Shown: positions 10,177 through 20,486, counted from the stretch's first letter. The stretch: DNA of 64,000 bases from Enterobacter sp. Bisph1 (GCF_000814905.1 NZ_JXAG01000043.1:62001-126000), one strand, 5' to 3'. Notes: a model not told the origin generated them from the sequence alone. A program made the numbers and translations.

Positions 10177-10711
10177 ACTCTTCCAGCATCACTACTTTGC
10201 CAACATAGGGCAAATGGCGATAGCGCTGAGCGTAGTCAATCCCGTAGCCCACTACAAACTCGTCCGGGATAGCAAAACCGACGAACTCCACCGGCACGTC
10301 CACTTCGCGGCGCGACGGCTTATCCAGCAGGGTACAAATCGCCAGCGACTTCGGCTCGCGCAGGCGCAGGATCTCGCGCACTTTCGACAGCGTATTGCCG
10401 GAATCGATAATATCTTCGACGATCAACACATCTTTGCCACGAATGTCTTCATCAAGATCTTTGAGGATTTTCACATCGCGGGTGGTCGACATGCCGCTGC
10501 CGTAGCTGGAGGCGGTCATAAAATCGACTTCGTGGGAAACCTGAACTTCACGGCACAGGTCCGCCATAAACATAAATGAGCCGCGCAGCAGGCCGACCAG
10601 CACCATTTCGCTGCCGCTATCTTTATAACGCTCAGTGATTTGACGACCCAGCTCAGCGATACGCGCTTTGATCTCCGCTTCCGGGATCATCACTTCAACA
10701 GTGTGTTTCAT
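10175..10711 (-). CDS. hpt: Hypoxanthine phosphoribosyltransferase
   Basis: Hpt salvages hypoxanthine to IMP using PRPP. It has 178 residues, the same as E. coli. The PRPP-binding motif is [16 protein letters not shown] and the purine-contact segment is [15 protein letters not shown]. The frame extends upstream to 10744, but the start at 10711 matches the E. coli protein ([18 protein letters not shown]); the extra 11 residues do not look conserved. It is convergent with can, separated only by the terminator. Confidence 0.97.
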   Translation of the reverse strand: MKHTVEVMIPEAEIKARIAELGRQITERYKDSGSEMVLVGLLRGSFMFMADLCREVQVSHEVDFMTASSYGSGMSTTRDVKILKDLDEDIRGKDVLIVEDIIDSGNTLSKVREILRLREPKSLAICTLLDKPSRREVDVPVEFVGFAIPDEFVVGYGIDYAQRYRHLPYVGKVVMLEE

Positions 10712-10834
10712 ATTACTAACCATATGATTTAAAGAGTAAATCACTCAATACCGGCACAAAACCAGTGATTGAAACGCAAGGCGCGCAGTATACCAGCAAA
10801 ACGAATAATGCGGGTTATTTGACGACAAAGCTCA

Positions 10835-10856
10835 TTTTGTGATGACGGTCACACTT
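10835..10856 (+). promoter_or_regulatory. Probable CRP-cAMP binding site upstream of gcd
   Basis: TGTGA (10838-10842) and TCACA (10849-10853) separated by exactly six bases form the full CRP consensus half-sites. The centre lies about 20 bases upstream of the gcd -10 hexamer, so bound CRP would cover the -35 region. E. coli gcd is known to be lowered by cAMP-CRP, which fits a repressing position. Confidence 0.75.
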
Positions 10857-10865
10857 GTTAACTCC

Positions 10866-10871
10866 TATAAT
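10866..10871 (+). promoter_or_regulatory. Likely -10 element of the gcd promoter
   Basis: A perfect TATAAT lies 42 bases upstream of the gcd start. No good -35 hexamer is found at 16-18 bases; that region is occupied by the CRP-type site. Confidence 0.6.
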
Positions 10872-10912
10872 TAGTTGCTATCAAAATATTAACAAATCAA
10901 TGGATGCGTTTT

Positions 10913-13303
10913 ATGGCGGAAACAAAAACTCAACAGTCGCGGCTACTTGTTACGCTGACGACGCTCTTTGCAGCCTTTTGCGGGCTGTATTTACTCATCG
11001 GTGGCGTCTGGCTCGTTGCCATCGGTGGCTCCTGGTACTATCCCATCGCCGGTCTGATGATGCTCGGCGTAACCTGGCTGCTGTGGAAACGTAAGCGTGC
11101 TGCGCTGTGGCTGTATGCCGCGCTGCTGCTTGCCACCATGTTATGGGGCGTTTGGGAGGTCGGTTTCGACTTCTGGGCGCTGACGCCACGCTGCGATATT
11201 CTCGTTTTCTTCGGTATCTGGCTGATCCTGCCCTTCGTCTGGCGACGCCTGATTGTACCGGCAAGCGGAGCAGTAGCCGCGCTGGTGGTGGTGCTGCTGA
11301 TTAGCGGCGGGATCCTCACCTGGGCGGGCTTTAACGATCCGCAAGAGATCAATGGCACCCTGAATGCCGATGCCACGCCGGCCGCGCCGATTTCCCAGGT
11401 CGCCGACGGTGACTGGCCAGCCTATGGACGTAACCAGGAAGGTCAGCGTTATTCACCGTTGAAACAGATCAACGCCGATAACGTGAAAAACCTGAAAGAA
11501 GCCTGGGTGTTCCGTACCGGTGATGTGAAGATGCCGAACGATCCGGGTGAGCTGACTAACGAAGTGACGCCGATTAAAGTGGGCGATACACTCTATCTCT
11601 GTACTGCGCACCAGCGCCTGTTTGCTCTTGATGCGGCAACGGGTAAAGAGAAGTGGCATTTCGATCCGCAGTTGAACAGCAACCCGTCTTTCCAGCATGT
11701 AACCTGCCGCGGCGTCTCTTACCATGAAGCCCGCGCGGAAACTGCAAGCCCTGATGTGATGGCCGATTGTCCGCGCCGCATTATCCTGCCGGTCAACGAT
11801 GGTCGTCTGTTTGCGCTGAATGCGGATAACGGTAAGCTGTGCGAAACCTTTGCCAACAAAGGTATTCTCAATCTGCAAACCAATATGCCGGACACCACGC
11901 CGGGTCTCTACGAACCGACGTCGCCGCCGATCATCACTGACAAAACCATCGTCATTGCCGGTTCGGTAACGGATAACTTCTCTACCCGCGAAACTTCCGG
12001 CGTTATCCGTGGTTTTGACGTTAACACCGGTAAACTGCTGTGGGCCTTCGATCCGGGTGCGAAAGATCCGAACGCTATCCCGTCGGACCAGCACACCTTT
12101 ACCTTTAACTCCCCTAACTCCTGGGCACCTGCGGCCTACGATGCCAAACTCGATTTGGTCTATCTGCCGATGGGTGTGAGCACGCCGGATATCTGGGGCG
12201 GTAATCGCACACCGGAGCAGGAGCGTTTCGCAAGCTCTATCGTTGCGCTGAATGCCACCACCGGTAAGCTCGCCTGGAGTTACCAGACCGTTCATCACGA
12301 TCTGTGGGATATGGATATGCCGTCCCAGCCGACGCTGGCGGACATTACCCTTAATGGCAAAACTGTTCCGGTGATCTACGCGCCAGCGAAGACCGGGAAT
12401 ATTTTCGTCCTCGATCGTACCAACGGTAAGCTGGTGGTGCCCGCACCGGAAAAACCGGTGCCACAAGGTGCTGCAAAAGGCGATTACGTCAGCAAAACCC
12501 AGCCGTTCTCCGAGTTGAGTTTCCGTCCGACGAAAAACCTGAGCGGCGCAGATATGTGGGGCGCCACCATGTTCGACCAGCTGGTGTGCCGCGTGATGTT
12601 CCACAAGCTGCGCTATGAAGGCATCTTCACTCCACCTTCCGAGCAGGGCACGCTGGTATTCCCGGGTAACCTGGGGATGTTCGAATGGGGCGGTATCTCC
12701 GTTGATCCAAACCGTCAGGTGGCGATTGCCAACCCGATGGCGCTGCCGTTTGTCTCCCGGCTTATCCCGCGCGGTCCTGGCAATCCGATGGAGCCGCCGA
12801 AAGATGCAAAAGGCACCGGTACGGAATCCGGTATTCAGCCGCAGTATGGCGTACCTTTTGGCGTCACGCTGAACCCGTTCCTCTCGCCGTTCGGCCTGCC
12901 GTGTAAACAACCGGCCTGGGGTTACATTTCCGCCCTGGATCTGAAAACCAACCAGGTGGCATGGAAAAAACGTATTGGTACTCCGCAGGACAGCATGCCG
13001 TTCCCGATGCCGTTCCCGGTGCCGTTCAATCTGGGTATGCCGATGCTGGGCGGTCCGATCTCTACCGCCGGTAACGTGCTGTTTATCGCCGCTACCGCCG
13101 ATAATTACCTGCGCGCTTATAACATGAGCAACGGTGAGAAACTGTGGCAGGGTCGTCTGCCGGCAGGCGGCCAGGCAACGCCGATGACCTATGAAGTAAA
13201 TGGCAAGCAGTACGTGGTCATTTCCGCAGGCGGTCACGGTTCGTTTGGTACGAAGATGGGTGACTATATCGTCGCTTATGCTCTGCCGGATGAGGCGAAA
13301 TAA
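10913..13303 (+). CDS. gcd: Quinoprotein (PQQ) glucose dehydrogenase, membrane-bound
   Basis: Gcd oxidises glucose to gluconolactone in the periplasm and passes electrons to ubiquinone. It has 796 residues, as in E. coli. The first 145 residues hold five hydrophobic segments that anchor it in the inner membrane. The rest is a PQQ beta-propeller with W-motif blades such as AYNMSNGEKLWQ. Catalytic-region motifs HHDLWDMDMP and APAKTGNIF are intact. ATG 10913 is preferred over ATG 10904 because GGATG sits seven bases upstream and the length then matches. E. coli makes apo-enzyme only; whether this organism makes PQQ cannot be told from here. Confidence 0.97.
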   Translation: MAETKTQQSRLLVTLTTLFAAFCGLYLLIGGVWLVAIGGSWYYPIAGLMMLGVTWLLWKRKRAALWLYAALLLATMLWGVWEVGFDFWALTPRCDILVFFGIWLILPFVWRRLIVPASGAVAALVVVLLISGGILTWAGFNDPQEINGTLNADATPAAPISQVADGDWPAYGRNQEGQRYSPLKQINADNVKNLKEAWVFRTGDVKMPNDPGELTNEVTPIKVGDTLYLCTAHQRLFALDAATGKEKWHFDPQLNSNPSFQHVTCRGVSYHEARAETASPDVMADCPRRIILPVNDGRLFALNADNGKLCETFANKGILNLQTNMPDTTPGLYEPTSPPIITDKTIVIAGSVTDNFSTRETSGVIRGFDVNTGKLLWAFDPGAKDPNAIPSDQHTFTFNSPNSWAPAAYDAKLDLVYLPMGVSTPDIWGGNRTPEQERFASSIVALNATTGKLAWSYQTVHHDLWDMDMPSQPTLADITLNGKTVPVIYAPAKTGNIFVLDRTNGKLVVPAPEKPVPQGAAKGDYVSKTQPFSELSFRPTKNLSGADMWGATMFDQLVCRVMFHKLRYEGIFTPPSEQGTLVFPGNLGMFEWGGISVDPNRQVAIANPMALPFVSRLIPRGPGNPMEPPKDAKGTGTESGIQPQYGVPFGVTLNPFLSPFGLPCKQPAWGYISALDLKTNQVAWKKRIGTPQDSMPFPMPFPVPFNLGMPMLGGPISTAGNVLFIAATADNYLRAYNMSNGEKLWQGRLPAGGQATPMTYEVNGKQYVVISAGGHGSFGTKMGDYIVAYALPDEAK

Positions 13304-13312
13304 AACCGTTTA

Positions 13313-13340
13313 CCCTCTTCCCGTTGGGAAGAGGGTTTTT
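13313..13340 (+). terminator. Rho-independent terminator of gcd
   Basis: CCCTCTTCCC (13313-13322) pairs perfectly with GGGAAGAGGG (13326-13335) across a three-base loop, followed by five Ts. It separates the convergent gcd and cueO genes. Confidence 0.9.
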
Positions 13341-13342
13341 CT

Positions 13343-14911
13343 TTACACCGTAAAGCCTAACATCATCCCGGTATCTTCATGTTCGAGCAGATGGCAGTGG
13401 GCCATATAGGCAAACTCCTTCGGCGCGTCATGCTGGAAACGCACTAACACTTCACTGCGCGCCCCATAGACATTCACCGTATCTTTCCAGCCTGCGCGAT
13501 GCGCGGCCGGTGGTTTGCCATTCTCTGAGAGAATGCGGAACTGGGTGCCGTGGATATGGAACGGATGCAGCATCATGTCGCCCTCGCCTGAAATAACCCA
13601 GCGCTCGAACTGCCCCTTTTGCGCGGCAAACTGCGGCGCGTCCATCTCAAAGGCTTTGCCATTGATGCGGTTGGCATTATGGAAATCGAAGCCGCCGTCG
13701 TGGTTCATCTCACCGTGCCCCATCGACATCTTGCCCATTCCCTGATGCATATCGCCCATCTCCCCATGGTGCTTCATGCCGGCCATTGCGCTGTCGCCAT
13801 ACTTTTTCTGTAGCGCCTGCATCCCCATCATATCGAGCATCGGATCCATCGATAGCTGGAAGGTGCGCTGCGTAAGCCCGTCAAGAGCAGGCAGCGCCGG
13901 GAGTGCCGCCAGCGTATCCGGTAAGGTACCGGAAGCGGTAACCTGTAACGGCTGAATACGCAGCACCGGCTGCGGCTGGTCAAAGGGGGCAACGGTCATT
14001 CCCATCTGCTCCACCGGCAGGGTAAGCAAATCGAACGCCTTACCGTTACTGATATCTACCAGCACCTCAAAGCGTTCGCCCATGAGCATCGGTAATTCAC
14101 TGACTTTTACCGGCTCACCGAGAAAACCGCCGTCGCTCGCCACCACATACAGCGGACGATTATCGCTGGTGGCAAACTTCAACGAACGGGCGTTGCAGCC
14201 GTTGAGTAAGCGTAAGCGCAACCAGCCGCGCGGAGCGGAGTGCTGCGGGTAGATAGCACCGTTGGCGAGCAGCGTGTCGCCAAACCAGCCCACCGCCGCG
14301 CTCATCACATCGAGCTGGTAATCAATCTGCCCTTGCGCGGTGAATTTCTTGTCCTGCACGATCACCGGCACATCATCAATGCCCCACTGCTGCGGCAGGC
14401 GCAGCGTGCGGCTGTGCTCATCTTCAATCAGCACCAGACCGGCCAGGCCCATCGCCACCTGGTGACCGGTTTTGCCATGCTGATGGGGATGGAACCAGCA
14501 TGTCGCCGCTTGTTGGGTAGGCGTAAAGCTGACTGTGCGGCTGGCGCCGGGTTTGATAATACCTTGCGGCCCACCGTCGACGCTGCCGGGCACTTCCACG
14601 CCATGCCAGTGGACGGTGGTCTCCTCGGCAAGGGTATTGCGGATATCGACGGTGACCGCCCGCCCCTGGCGCAGCTTCAGGGCTGGCCCAAGCAGCGCGC
14701 CGTTGTAGCCCCAGGTGGTGGCGCGCTTATCGCCAAACTGGGTTTCTCCGGCGCGGATCGCTAAGGCGATACGGCTTTGCGCGTCGGCTTCCAGTAAGGG
14801 CGGGATCGGTAAGGCGGGACGGCTGGCGGCAAACAGCGGACGGCTCCAGAGCGGCAGCGCGCTCATCACCCCCAGCGTAGCGGAATATTTTAAGAAATCT
14901 CGACGTTGCAT
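13343..14911 (-). CDS. cueO: CueO, periplasmic multicopper (cuprous) oxidase
   Basis: CueO oxidises Cu(I) to the less toxic Cu(II) in the periplasm. It has 522 residues from ATG 14911; another ATG two codons upstream (14917) abuts the AAGGA Shine-Dalgarno, so 14911 is the better-spaced start. A Tat signal begins [10 protein letters not shown]. Copper ligand motifs are [25 protein letters not shown] and [14 protein letters not shown] Met/His-rich segment ([10 protein letters not shown] to HGEMNHDGG) is the substrate copper region. A CueR-type promoter lies just upstream, divergent from yacC. Confidence 0.97.
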   Translation of the reverse strand: MQRRDFLKYSATLGVMSALPLWSRPLFAASRPALPIPPLLEADAQSRIALAIRAGETQFGDKRATTWGYNGALLGPALKLRQGRAVTVDIRNTLAEETTVHWHGVEVPGSVDGGPQGIIKPGASRTVSFTPTQQAATCWFHPHQHGKTGHQVAMGLAGLVLIEDEHSRTLRLPQQWGIDDVPVIVQDKKFTAQGQIDYQLDVMSAAVGWFGDTLLANGAIYPQHSAPRGWLRLRLLNGCNARSLKFATSDNRPLYVVASDGGFLGEPVKVSELPMLMGERFEVLVDISNGKAFDLLTLPVEQMGMTVAPFDQPQPVLRIQPLQVTASGTLPDTLAALPALPALDGLTQRTFQLSMDPMLDMMGMQALQKKYGDSAMAGMKHHGEMGDMHQGMGKMSMGHGEMNHDGGFDFHNANRINGKAFEMDAPQFAAQKGQFERWVISGEGDMMLHPFHIHGTQFRILSENGKPPAAHRAGWKDTVNVYGARSEVLVRFQHDAPKEFAYMAHCHLLEHEDTGMMLGFTV

Positions 14912-14945
14912 AGCCATTTCCTTATTGATCGCAGGTCAGCGTTTG

Positions 14946-14976
14946 AGCTTAAACCCTCCCCCTGCCGGAAGGTCAA
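14946..14976 (-). promoter_or_regulatory. CueR-regulated promoter and operator of cueO
   Basis: On the minus strand TTGACC (14971-14976) and a weak -10, TAAGCT (14946-14951), are separated by 19 bases, the long spacer typical of MerR-family promoters. Between them lies ACCTTCC-N7-GGAGGGT (14953-14973), a dyad with one mismatch that matches the known CueR operator. Copper-bound CueR would untwist this spacer and activate cueO. Confidence 0.8.
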
Positions 14977-15055
14977 GAAAAGAGGTAATAATAAATATCG
15001 TCGCCTTACGAGGACTATGCTAACGTTTAATTTCCGTTATACCGTGGTAGAAATA

Positions 15056-15403
15056 ATGAAGACGTTTTTCAGAACAGTTGTTCTCGGCAGCCTGCTGGCT
15101 GTCTCCGCTAACAGTTATGCCCTGAGTGAATCCGAAGCTGAAGACATGGCCGATCTGACGGCTGTGTTTGTATTTCTGAAAAACGACTGCGGTTATAACA
15201 ACCTGCCAAATGGGCAGATCCGCCGCGCGCTGGTATTTTTTGCCCAGCAAAACCAGTGGGATCTCAGTAACTATGACAGCCTGGATATGAAATCCCTGGG
15301 CGAAGAGAGTTACCGCGATCTGAGCGGCATTGGAATTCCAACCGCTAAGAAGTGTAAAGCCCTCGCCCGCGACTCCCTGAGCCTGCTCGCCTACGTTAAA
15401 TAA
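15056..15403 (+). CDS. yacC: YacC, small exported PulS/OutS-like protein
   Basis: A 115-residue protein with a signal peptide (MKTFFRTVVLGSLLAVSANSYA, cleavage likely after YA). The mature domain has two cysteines (NDCGYN and KKCKAL) that could form a disulfide. E. coli YacC has the same length and is placed in the PulS/OutS pilotin-like family, although it lacks a lipobox here. The frame opens 50 codons earlier, but only ATG 15056 yields the family length and a signal peptide. The function is not established. It lies upstream of speE and divergent from cueO. Confidence 0.9.
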   Translation: MKTFFRTVVLGSLLAVSANSYALSESEAEDMADLTAVFVFLKNDCGYNNLPNGQIRRALVFFAQQNQWDLSNYDSLDMKSLGEESYRDLSGIGIPTAKKCKALARDSLSLLAYVK

Positions 15404-15487
15404 TGCCGAAGGTTTAACCGTGCATCGCTAATCCGGGTTAGCCAGGATGTTGCGCCCGTTTCGCTGGGGTTTACACAGGAGCTACCG

Positions 15488-16348
15488 ATGGCCGAAAACA
15501 ACGTATGGCAAGAGACGCTGCACGACCATTTTGGGCAATACTTTGCCGTGGATAAGGTGCTGTATCACGAAAAAACCGATCATCAGGATCTGATTATTTT
15601 CGAGAACGCCGCCTTTGGTCGCGTAATGGCGCTGGATGGCGTGGTACAGACCACCGAACGTGACGAGTTTATTTACCACGAAATGATGACCCATGTTCCG
15701 CTGCTGGCCCACGGTCATGCGAAACATGTGCTGATTATCGGCGGCGGCGACGGCGCAATGCTGCGCGAAGTAACGCGGCATAAAAACATTGAAACCATCA
15801 CCATGGTGGAAATAGATGCGGGCGTGGTCTCTTTCTGCCGCCAGTATCTGCCGAAGCATAACGCGGGTGCCTATGACGATCCGCGCTTTACGCTGGTGAT
15901 CGACGACGGCGTCAATTTTGTTAATCACACTGACCAGACCTTTGATGTGATCATCTCCGACTGCACCGATCCCGTTGGTCCCGGGGAGAGCCTGTTCACC
16001 TCTGCCTTTTATGAAGGCTGTAAACGCTGCCTCAATCAGGGCGGTATATTTGTTGCGCAAAATGGTGTGAGCTTCTTACAGCAGGATGAAGCAGTGGGCA
16101 GCTACCGCAAGCTGAGCCCCTATTTTCGCGATGTCAGTTTTTACCAGGCTGCGGTGCCCACTTACTACGGCGGTATCATGACCTTCGCCTGGGGCACGGA
16201 TAATGAAGCGCTGCGCCGGCTGTCGACGGAGATTATCGCCGCCCGCTTCCACAGTGCTAACCTCACCTGCAACTATTACAACCCGGCAGTCCATACGGCA
16301 GCCTTCTCTCTGCCGCAATATTTACTCAACGCACTGGCTGCACGGTAA
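15488..16348 (+). CDS. speE: Spermidine synthase
   Basis: SpeE transfers the aminopropyl group from decarboxylated S-adenosylmethionine to putrescine, giving spermidine. It has 286 residues (E. coli 288). The methyltransferase-like core holds the cofactor loop [13 protein letters not shown]. Further motifs are [16 protein letters not shown] and the gate loop [16 protein letters not shown] clear ACAGGAG lies before ATG 15488. speD, which makes the aminopropyl donor, begins 20 bases downstream, so the two form the speED operon. Confidence 0.97.
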   Translation: MAENNVWQETLHDHFGQYFAVDKVLYHEKTDHQDLIIFENAAFGRVMALDGVVQTTERDEFIYHEMMTHVPLLAHGHAKHVLIIGGGDGAMLREVTRHKNIETITMVEIDAGVVSFCRQYLPKHNAGAYDDPRFTLVIDDGVNFVNHTDQTFDVIISDCTDPVGPGESLFTSAFYEGCKRCLNQGGIFVAQNGVSFLQQDEAVGSYRKLSPYFRDVSFYQAAVPTYYGGIMTFAWGTDNEALRRLSTEIIAARFHSANLTCNYYNPAVHTAAFSLPQYLLNALAAR

Positions 16349-16368
16349 CACTCGGGAGGTGATAACCC

Positions 16369-17163
16369 TTGAAAAAGCTTAAGCTACACGGCTTTAACAA
16401 CCTGACCAAAAGCCTGAGTTTTTGTATCTACGACATCTGCTACGCCAAGACCGCAGAAGAGCGTGATGGCTATATTGCTTATATTGATGAGCTCTATAAC
16501 GCCAACCGCTTGACGGAGATCCTCACCGAGACCTGCAATATTATTGGTGCCAATATCCTGAATATCGCCCGTCAGGATTACGAGCCGCAGGGGGCAAGCG
16601 TGACGATTCTGGTGAGCGAAGAGCCTGTCGACCCGCAGCTTATCGATAAAACCGAGCATCCCGGCCCGCTGCCGGAAGCGGTGGTAGCGCATCTGGATAA
16701 AAGCCATATCTGCGTGCATACCTACCCGGAAAGCCACCCGGAAGGCGGTTTGTGCACCTTCCGCGCGGATATCGAAGTCTCTACCTGCGGCGTGATTTCA
16801 CCACTAAAAGCCCTGAACTATCTGATTCACCAGCTCGAATCCGATATCGTCACCGTCGATTACCGCGTGCGCGGTTTTACCCGCGACGTCAACGGCATGA
16901 AACACTTTATCGATCATGAGATAAATTCGATTCAGAACTTTATGTCCAATGACATTAAATCCCTGTACGACATGGTGGATGTGAACGTTTATCAGGAAAA
17001 TATCTTCCATACCAAAATGCTGCTTAAGGAGTTCGATCTTAAGCACTACATGTTCCATACCAAACCGGAAGAGTTAACCGCGCAGGAGCGCAAAGAGATC
17101 ACCGAAGCGCTGTGGAAAGAGATGCGCGAGATTTACTACGGCCGCAATATTCCGGCCGTATAA
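16369..17163 (+). CDS. speD: S-adenosylmethionine decarboxylase proenzyme, TTG start
   Basis: SpeD decarboxylates S-adenosylmethionine to supply SpeE. It is a pro-enzyme that self-cleaves before S112 ([13 protein letters not shown]), making the pyruvoyl group; K111-S112 and the conserved ECxVH-like HICVH context are present. It has 264 residues, as in E. coli. The start is TTG at 16369, preceded by a very strong Shine-Dalgarno GGGAGGTGAT (16354-16363). No ATG near the N-terminus gives the family length. A weak start with a strong ribosome site suggests tuned expression. Confidence 0.96.
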   Translation: MKKLKLHGFNNLTKSLSFCIYDICYAKTAEERDGYIAYIDELYNANRLTEILTETCNIIGANILNIARQDYEPQGASVTILVSEEPVDPQLIDKTEHPGPLPEAVVAHLDKSHICVHTYPESHPEGGLCTFRADIEVSTCGVISPLKALNYLIHQLESDIVTVDYRVRGFTRDVNGMKHFIDHEINSIQNFMSNDIKSLYDMVDVNVYQENIFHTKMLLKEFDLKHYMFHTKPEELTAQERKEITEALWKEMREIYYGRNIPAV

Positions 17164-17166
17164 GGC

Positions 17167-17188
17167 AAAAGGGCGTCGGGACGCGCCC
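17167..17188 (-). terminator. Terminator between convergent speD and yacL
   Basis: GGGCG (17171-17175) pairs with CGCCC (17184-17188). On the minus strand the stem is followed by TTTT, so it best serves yacL. The stem is short and the call moderate. Confidence 0.5.
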
Positions 17189-17191
17189 TGA

Positions 17192-17554
17192 TTACCGCTG
17201 TTTGAGGAACTGCCGATAGGCGGCGACCACCTGAAGAAAATCCTCCACGCCGCACAGGGAGAGGCTCTCTTCATCGTAGTAGTTCATCCCCTCTTCCATC
17301 TCATCGCCGGTAAATTCCAGCTGATTGGCGCGAATCATCACCTCTTCGCCATCCAGCCATAGCGTGTACTCATGCCCGGCGCGCTGCCAGGAGCGCTCGC
17401 TGCCTTTCACTGTATGCGCCGCCTGCTCAACTTCATCCAGCAGCGCCAGGTTCTCTTTGACTTCTTCATTAAACCAGTGACCGACCACTTCGTGGCCCAT
17501 CGACATGCGCACCTTTACCACCCCGGTGACATCGCGCAAAAATTCATAATCCAT
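17192..17554 (-). CDS. yacL: YacL, UPF0231 family protein
   Basis: A 120-residue acidic cytoplasmic protein with no signal peptide or membrane segment, the same length as E. coli YacL and highly similar throughout ([40 protein letters not shown]). The UPF0231 family has no assigned function. It stands alone between speD (convergent) and acnB, whose terminator lies about 150 bases upstream of this start. Confidence 0.95.
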   Translation of the reverse strand: MDYEFLRDVTGVVKVRMSMGHEVVGHWFNEEVKENLALLDEVEQAAHTVKGSERSWQRAGHEYTLWLDGEEVMIRANQLEFTGDEMEEGMNYYDEESLSLCGVEDFLQVVAAYRQFLKQR

Positions 17555-17706
17555 AATCGCTTCCTCATGCAGGCCAAAGGCTGCCTATACCGTAATTATC
17601 GCAGCACAATACAAGAAAAAAAGCGCAGCAGACGGCAGCGAAGGGAAATATTGTTGAAAGCGCCGGGAAAGTAGACGTAAAGGAGGGTAAGCAGGCAAAA
17701 GGCGGA

Positions 17707-17735
17707 TAAAAAAAAAGCCACCCCGCAGGGTGGCT
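17707..17735 (-). terminator. Rho-independent terminator of acnB
   Basis: On the minus strand AGCCACCC and GGGTGGCT arms (17716-17723 with 17728-17735) form a perfect eight-pair stem with a four-base loop, followed by about ten Ts (A-run 17707-17716). It starts eight bases after the acnB stop. Confidence 0.92.
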
Positions 17736-17742
17736 CTCGCTG

Positions 17743-20340
17743 TCAGACGGCGGTCTGGAAAATCACGCCGTCAGCTTTCTCGGTATATTGATCAAGCTTG
17801 TCGAAGTTTAGATAGCGGTAAGTATCCACGGCGGTTTTATCCACCTGCGACATAAAGTTGAGATACTCTTCCGGCGTGGGCAGTTTACCTAACAGCGCCG
17901 AAACCGCCGCCAGCTCTGCAGAGGCCAGGTAGACGTTCGCGCCGGTGCCTAAACGGTTCGGGAAGTTACGCGTCGAGGTGGAAACCACCGTCGCGCCGTC
18001 CGCTACACGCGCCTGGTTACCCATGCACAGGGAGCAGCCCGGGATCTCAATACGCGCACCGCTCTTACCGAAGACGCTGTAGTAGCCCTCTTCCGTCAGC
18101 TGTGCCGCATCCATACGCGTCGGCGGCGCAACCCACAGGCGGGTCGGCAGCTGACCTTTGTGGCTGTCCAGCAGTTTACCTGCGGCACGGAAGTGACCGA
18201 TGTTGGTCATACAAGACCCGATAAACACTTCATCGATATCGGCACCCTGCACATCAGAGAGCAGACGCGCGTCGTCCGGATCGTTCGGCGCACACAGGAT
18301 CGGCTCTTTGATTTCCGCCAGATCGATCTCGATCACCGCCGCGTATTCCGCGTCGGCATCCGCTTCCAGCAGTTGCGGATCCGCCAGCCATTTTTCCATG
18401 CCCTGGATACGGCGCTCCAGCGTACGGCGGTCGCCGTAGCCTTCAGCAATCATCCACTTCAGCAGCACGATGTTAGAGCTTAAGTACTCGATAATCGGCT
18501 CTTTGTTGAGCTTAATGGTACAGCCAGCAGCAGAACGTTCAGCGGACGCATCGGTCAGTTCAAACGCCTGCTCGACTTTCAGATCCGGCAGACCTTCGAT
18601 CTCCAGAATGCGGCCGGAGAAGATGTTTTTCTTGCCTTTCTTCTCAACGGTCAGCAGACCCTGTTTGATGGCGTACAGCGGGATCGCGTGCACCAGATCG
18701 CGCAGGGTAATACCCGGCTGCATTTGGCCTTTAAAGCGCACCAGCACCGATTCCGGCATATCCAGCGGCATCACGCCGGTCGCGGCGGCAAACGCCACCA
18801 GACCAGAACCTGCCGGGAAGGAGATACCGATTGGGAAACGGGTATGGGAGTCACCGCCGGTACCCACGGTATCCGGCAGCAGCATACGGTTCAGCCACGA
18901 GTGGATAACGCCATCGCCCGGACGCAGAGAGACACCGCCGCGGTTCATAATAAAGTCCGGCAGCGTATGGTGCGTCGTCACGTCAACGGGCTTCGGATAG
19001 GCGGCGGTATGGCAGAAGGACTGCATCACCAGATCCGAGGAGAAGCCCAGGCAGGCCAGGTCTTTCAGCTCATCGCGGGTCATCGGCCCGGTGGTATCCT
19101 GAGAACCCACAGAAGTCATTTTCGGTTCGCAGTAAGCGCCAGGGCGAATACCGTCAACGCCGCAGGCGCGGCCGACCATTTTCTGCGCCAGCGAGTAACC
19201 ACGGCTGCTAACCGCAACATCTTTCGCCTGACGGAATACGTCGCTGTGCGGCAGACCAAGGGCTTCGCGGGCTTTGGTGGTCAGTCCGCGACCAATAATC
19301 AGCGGAATACGGCCACCGGCGCGCACTTCATCAATCAGTACGTCAGTTTTCAGCTCAAAGTTCGCCAGCAGTTCGCCGGTTTGGTGATTGCGCACTTCGC
19401 CTTTGAATGGGTAAACATCAATCACGTCGCCCATATTCAGGCTGTTAACATCCACTTCGATCGGCAGCGCGCCGGCATCTTCCATGGTGTTAAAGAAAAT
19501 CGGCGCGATTTTGCCGCCCAGCACCAGGCCACCGCCGCGCTTGTTCGGCACAAACGGGATGTCATCACCCATAAACCACAGCACGGAGTTGGTGGCGGAT
19601 TTACGTGAAGAACCGGTACCGACAACGTCACCGACATAGGCCAGCGGGAAACCTTTCTTCGCCAGCGCTTCAATTTGTTTGATCGGGCCAACGGCACCCG
19701 GCTGATCCGGCTCGATGCCTTCACGGGCGTTTTTCAGCATTGCCAGCGCGTGCAGAGGGATATCCGGGCGCGACCAGGCATCCGGTGCCGGAGAGAGATC
19801 GTCGGTGTTGGTTTCGCCGGTCACTTTAAACACGGTGACGGTGATTTTTTCCGCCAGCGCCGGGCGATTGAGGAACCATTCGGCATCTGCCCAGGATTGC
19901 ATCACCTGTTTCGCATAGGCGTTACCCGCTTTCGCTTTCTCTTCCACGTCGTAGAAGTTATCGAACATCAGCAGCGTTTGCGACAGCGCTTTCGCGGCGA
20001 TCGGCGCGAGTTTGTCATTGTCCAGCGCGTCAATTAGCGGATGAATGTTATACCCGCCCTGCATGGTGCCCAGCAGTTCAACGGCTTTTTCAGGGGACAC
20101 CAGTGGGGAGGTGGCTTCGCCTTTGGCGATAGCGGCAAGGAAACCCGCTTTGACATAGGCGGCTTCATCAACGCCCGGCGGGACACGGTTAGAAAGCAGG
20201 TCAATCAGGAATTCTTCTTCGCCAGCAGGCGGATTCTTCAGCAGCTCGACAAGCCCTGCCATTTGGGTTGCATCTAATGGTTTTGGCGCAATCCCCTCAG
20301 CGGCACGTTCGGCTACGTGCTTACGGTATTCTTCTAGCAC
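17743..20340 (-). CDS. acnB: Bifunctional aconitate hydratase B / 2-methylisocitrate dehydratase
   Basis: AcnB converts citrate to isocitrate in the TCA cycle and, when it loses its cluster, binds mRNA. It has 865 residues, as in E. coli. The order is an N-terminal HEAT-like domain, then the swivel domain ([13 protein letters not shown]), then the catalytic core. The 4Fe-4S cysteines are in GSCMTNIGH and [11 protein letters not shown]. The frame extends to 20367, but GTG 20340 has GAGGAGA six bases upstream and gives the E. coli N-terminus [14 protein letters not shown] long leader with an ERIC-like repeat precedes it. Confidence 0.97.
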   Translation of the reverse strand: MLEEYRKHVAERAAEGIAPKPLDATQMAGLVELLKNPPAGEEEFLIDLLSNRVPPGVDEAAYVKAGFLAAIAKGEATSPLVSPEKAVELLGTMQGGYNIHPLIDALDNDKLAPIAAKALSQTLLMFDNFYDVEEKAKAGNAYAKQVMQSWADAEWFLNRPALAEKITVTVFKVTGETNTDDLSPAPDAWSRPDIPLHALAMLKNAREGIEPDQPGAVGPIKQIEALAKKGFPLAYVGDVVGTGSSRKSATNSVLWFMGDDIPFVPNKRGGGLVLGGKIAPIFFNTMEDAGALPIEVDVNSLNMGDVIDVYPFKGEVRNHQTGELLANFELKTDVLIDEVRAGGRIPLIIGRGLTTKAREALGLPHSDVFRQAKDVAVSSRGYSLAQKMVGRACGVDGIRPGAYCEPKMTSVGSQDTTGPMTRDELKDLACLGFSSDLVMQSFCHTAAYPKPVDVTTHHTLPDFIMNRGGVSLRPGDGVIHSWLNRMLLPDTVGTGGDSHTRFPIGISFPAGSGLVAFAAATGVMPLDMPESVLVRFKGQMQPGITLRDLVHAIPLYAIKQGLLTVEKKGKKNIFSGRILEIEGLPDLKVEQAFELTDASAERSAAGCTIKLNKEPIIEYLSSNIVLLKWMIAEGYGDRRTLERRIQGMEKWLADPQLLEADADAEYAAVIEIDLAEIKEPILCAPNDPDDARLLSDVQGADIDEVFIGSCMTNIGHFRAAGKLLDSHKGQLPTRLWVAPPTRMDAAQLTEEGYYSVFGKSGARIEIPGCSLCMGNQARVADGATVVSTSTRNFPNRLGTGANVYLASAELAAVSALLGKLPTPEEYLNFMSQVDKTAVDTYRYLNFDKLDQYTEKADGVIFQTAV

Positions 20341-20389
20341 GACGGTTCTCCTCGCTCTCATTGTCATAGTGCGGCATACACTTTCTTAC

Positions 20390-20486
20390 TTCACGTTACC
20401 TCAACATTCGTGGCGAAGGCTTTCCCGGTCACTTACTCGAGTAAGCAGTCAGGATTCGCGCTTTTGTCACTTTGACGCAACGTGAA
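20390..20486. repeat. ERIC-like imperfect inverted repeat in the acnB leader
   Basis: The ends TTCACGTT (20390-20397) and AACGTGAA (20479-20486) are inverted, and the centre is a perfect 14-base palindrome, CTTACTCGAGTAAG (20432-20445). On the minus strand the core reads GCGAATCCTGACTGCTTAC and then GAGTAAGTGACCGGG. This resembles the known ERIC core, which has GTGAATCCCCAGGAGCTTAC and AAGTAAGTGACTGGGG. At 97 bases it is shorter than the usual ERIC of about 127, and its arms have diverged. Confidence 0.5.

Noticed and set aside
11453-13237. Long minus-strand frame of 594 codons opposite gcd
   Set aside because: It lies wholly within the strongly conserved gcd gene on the other strand, is Arg/His/Gln-rich like a typical antisense frame in G/C-rich coding DNA, and has no homology I recognise.
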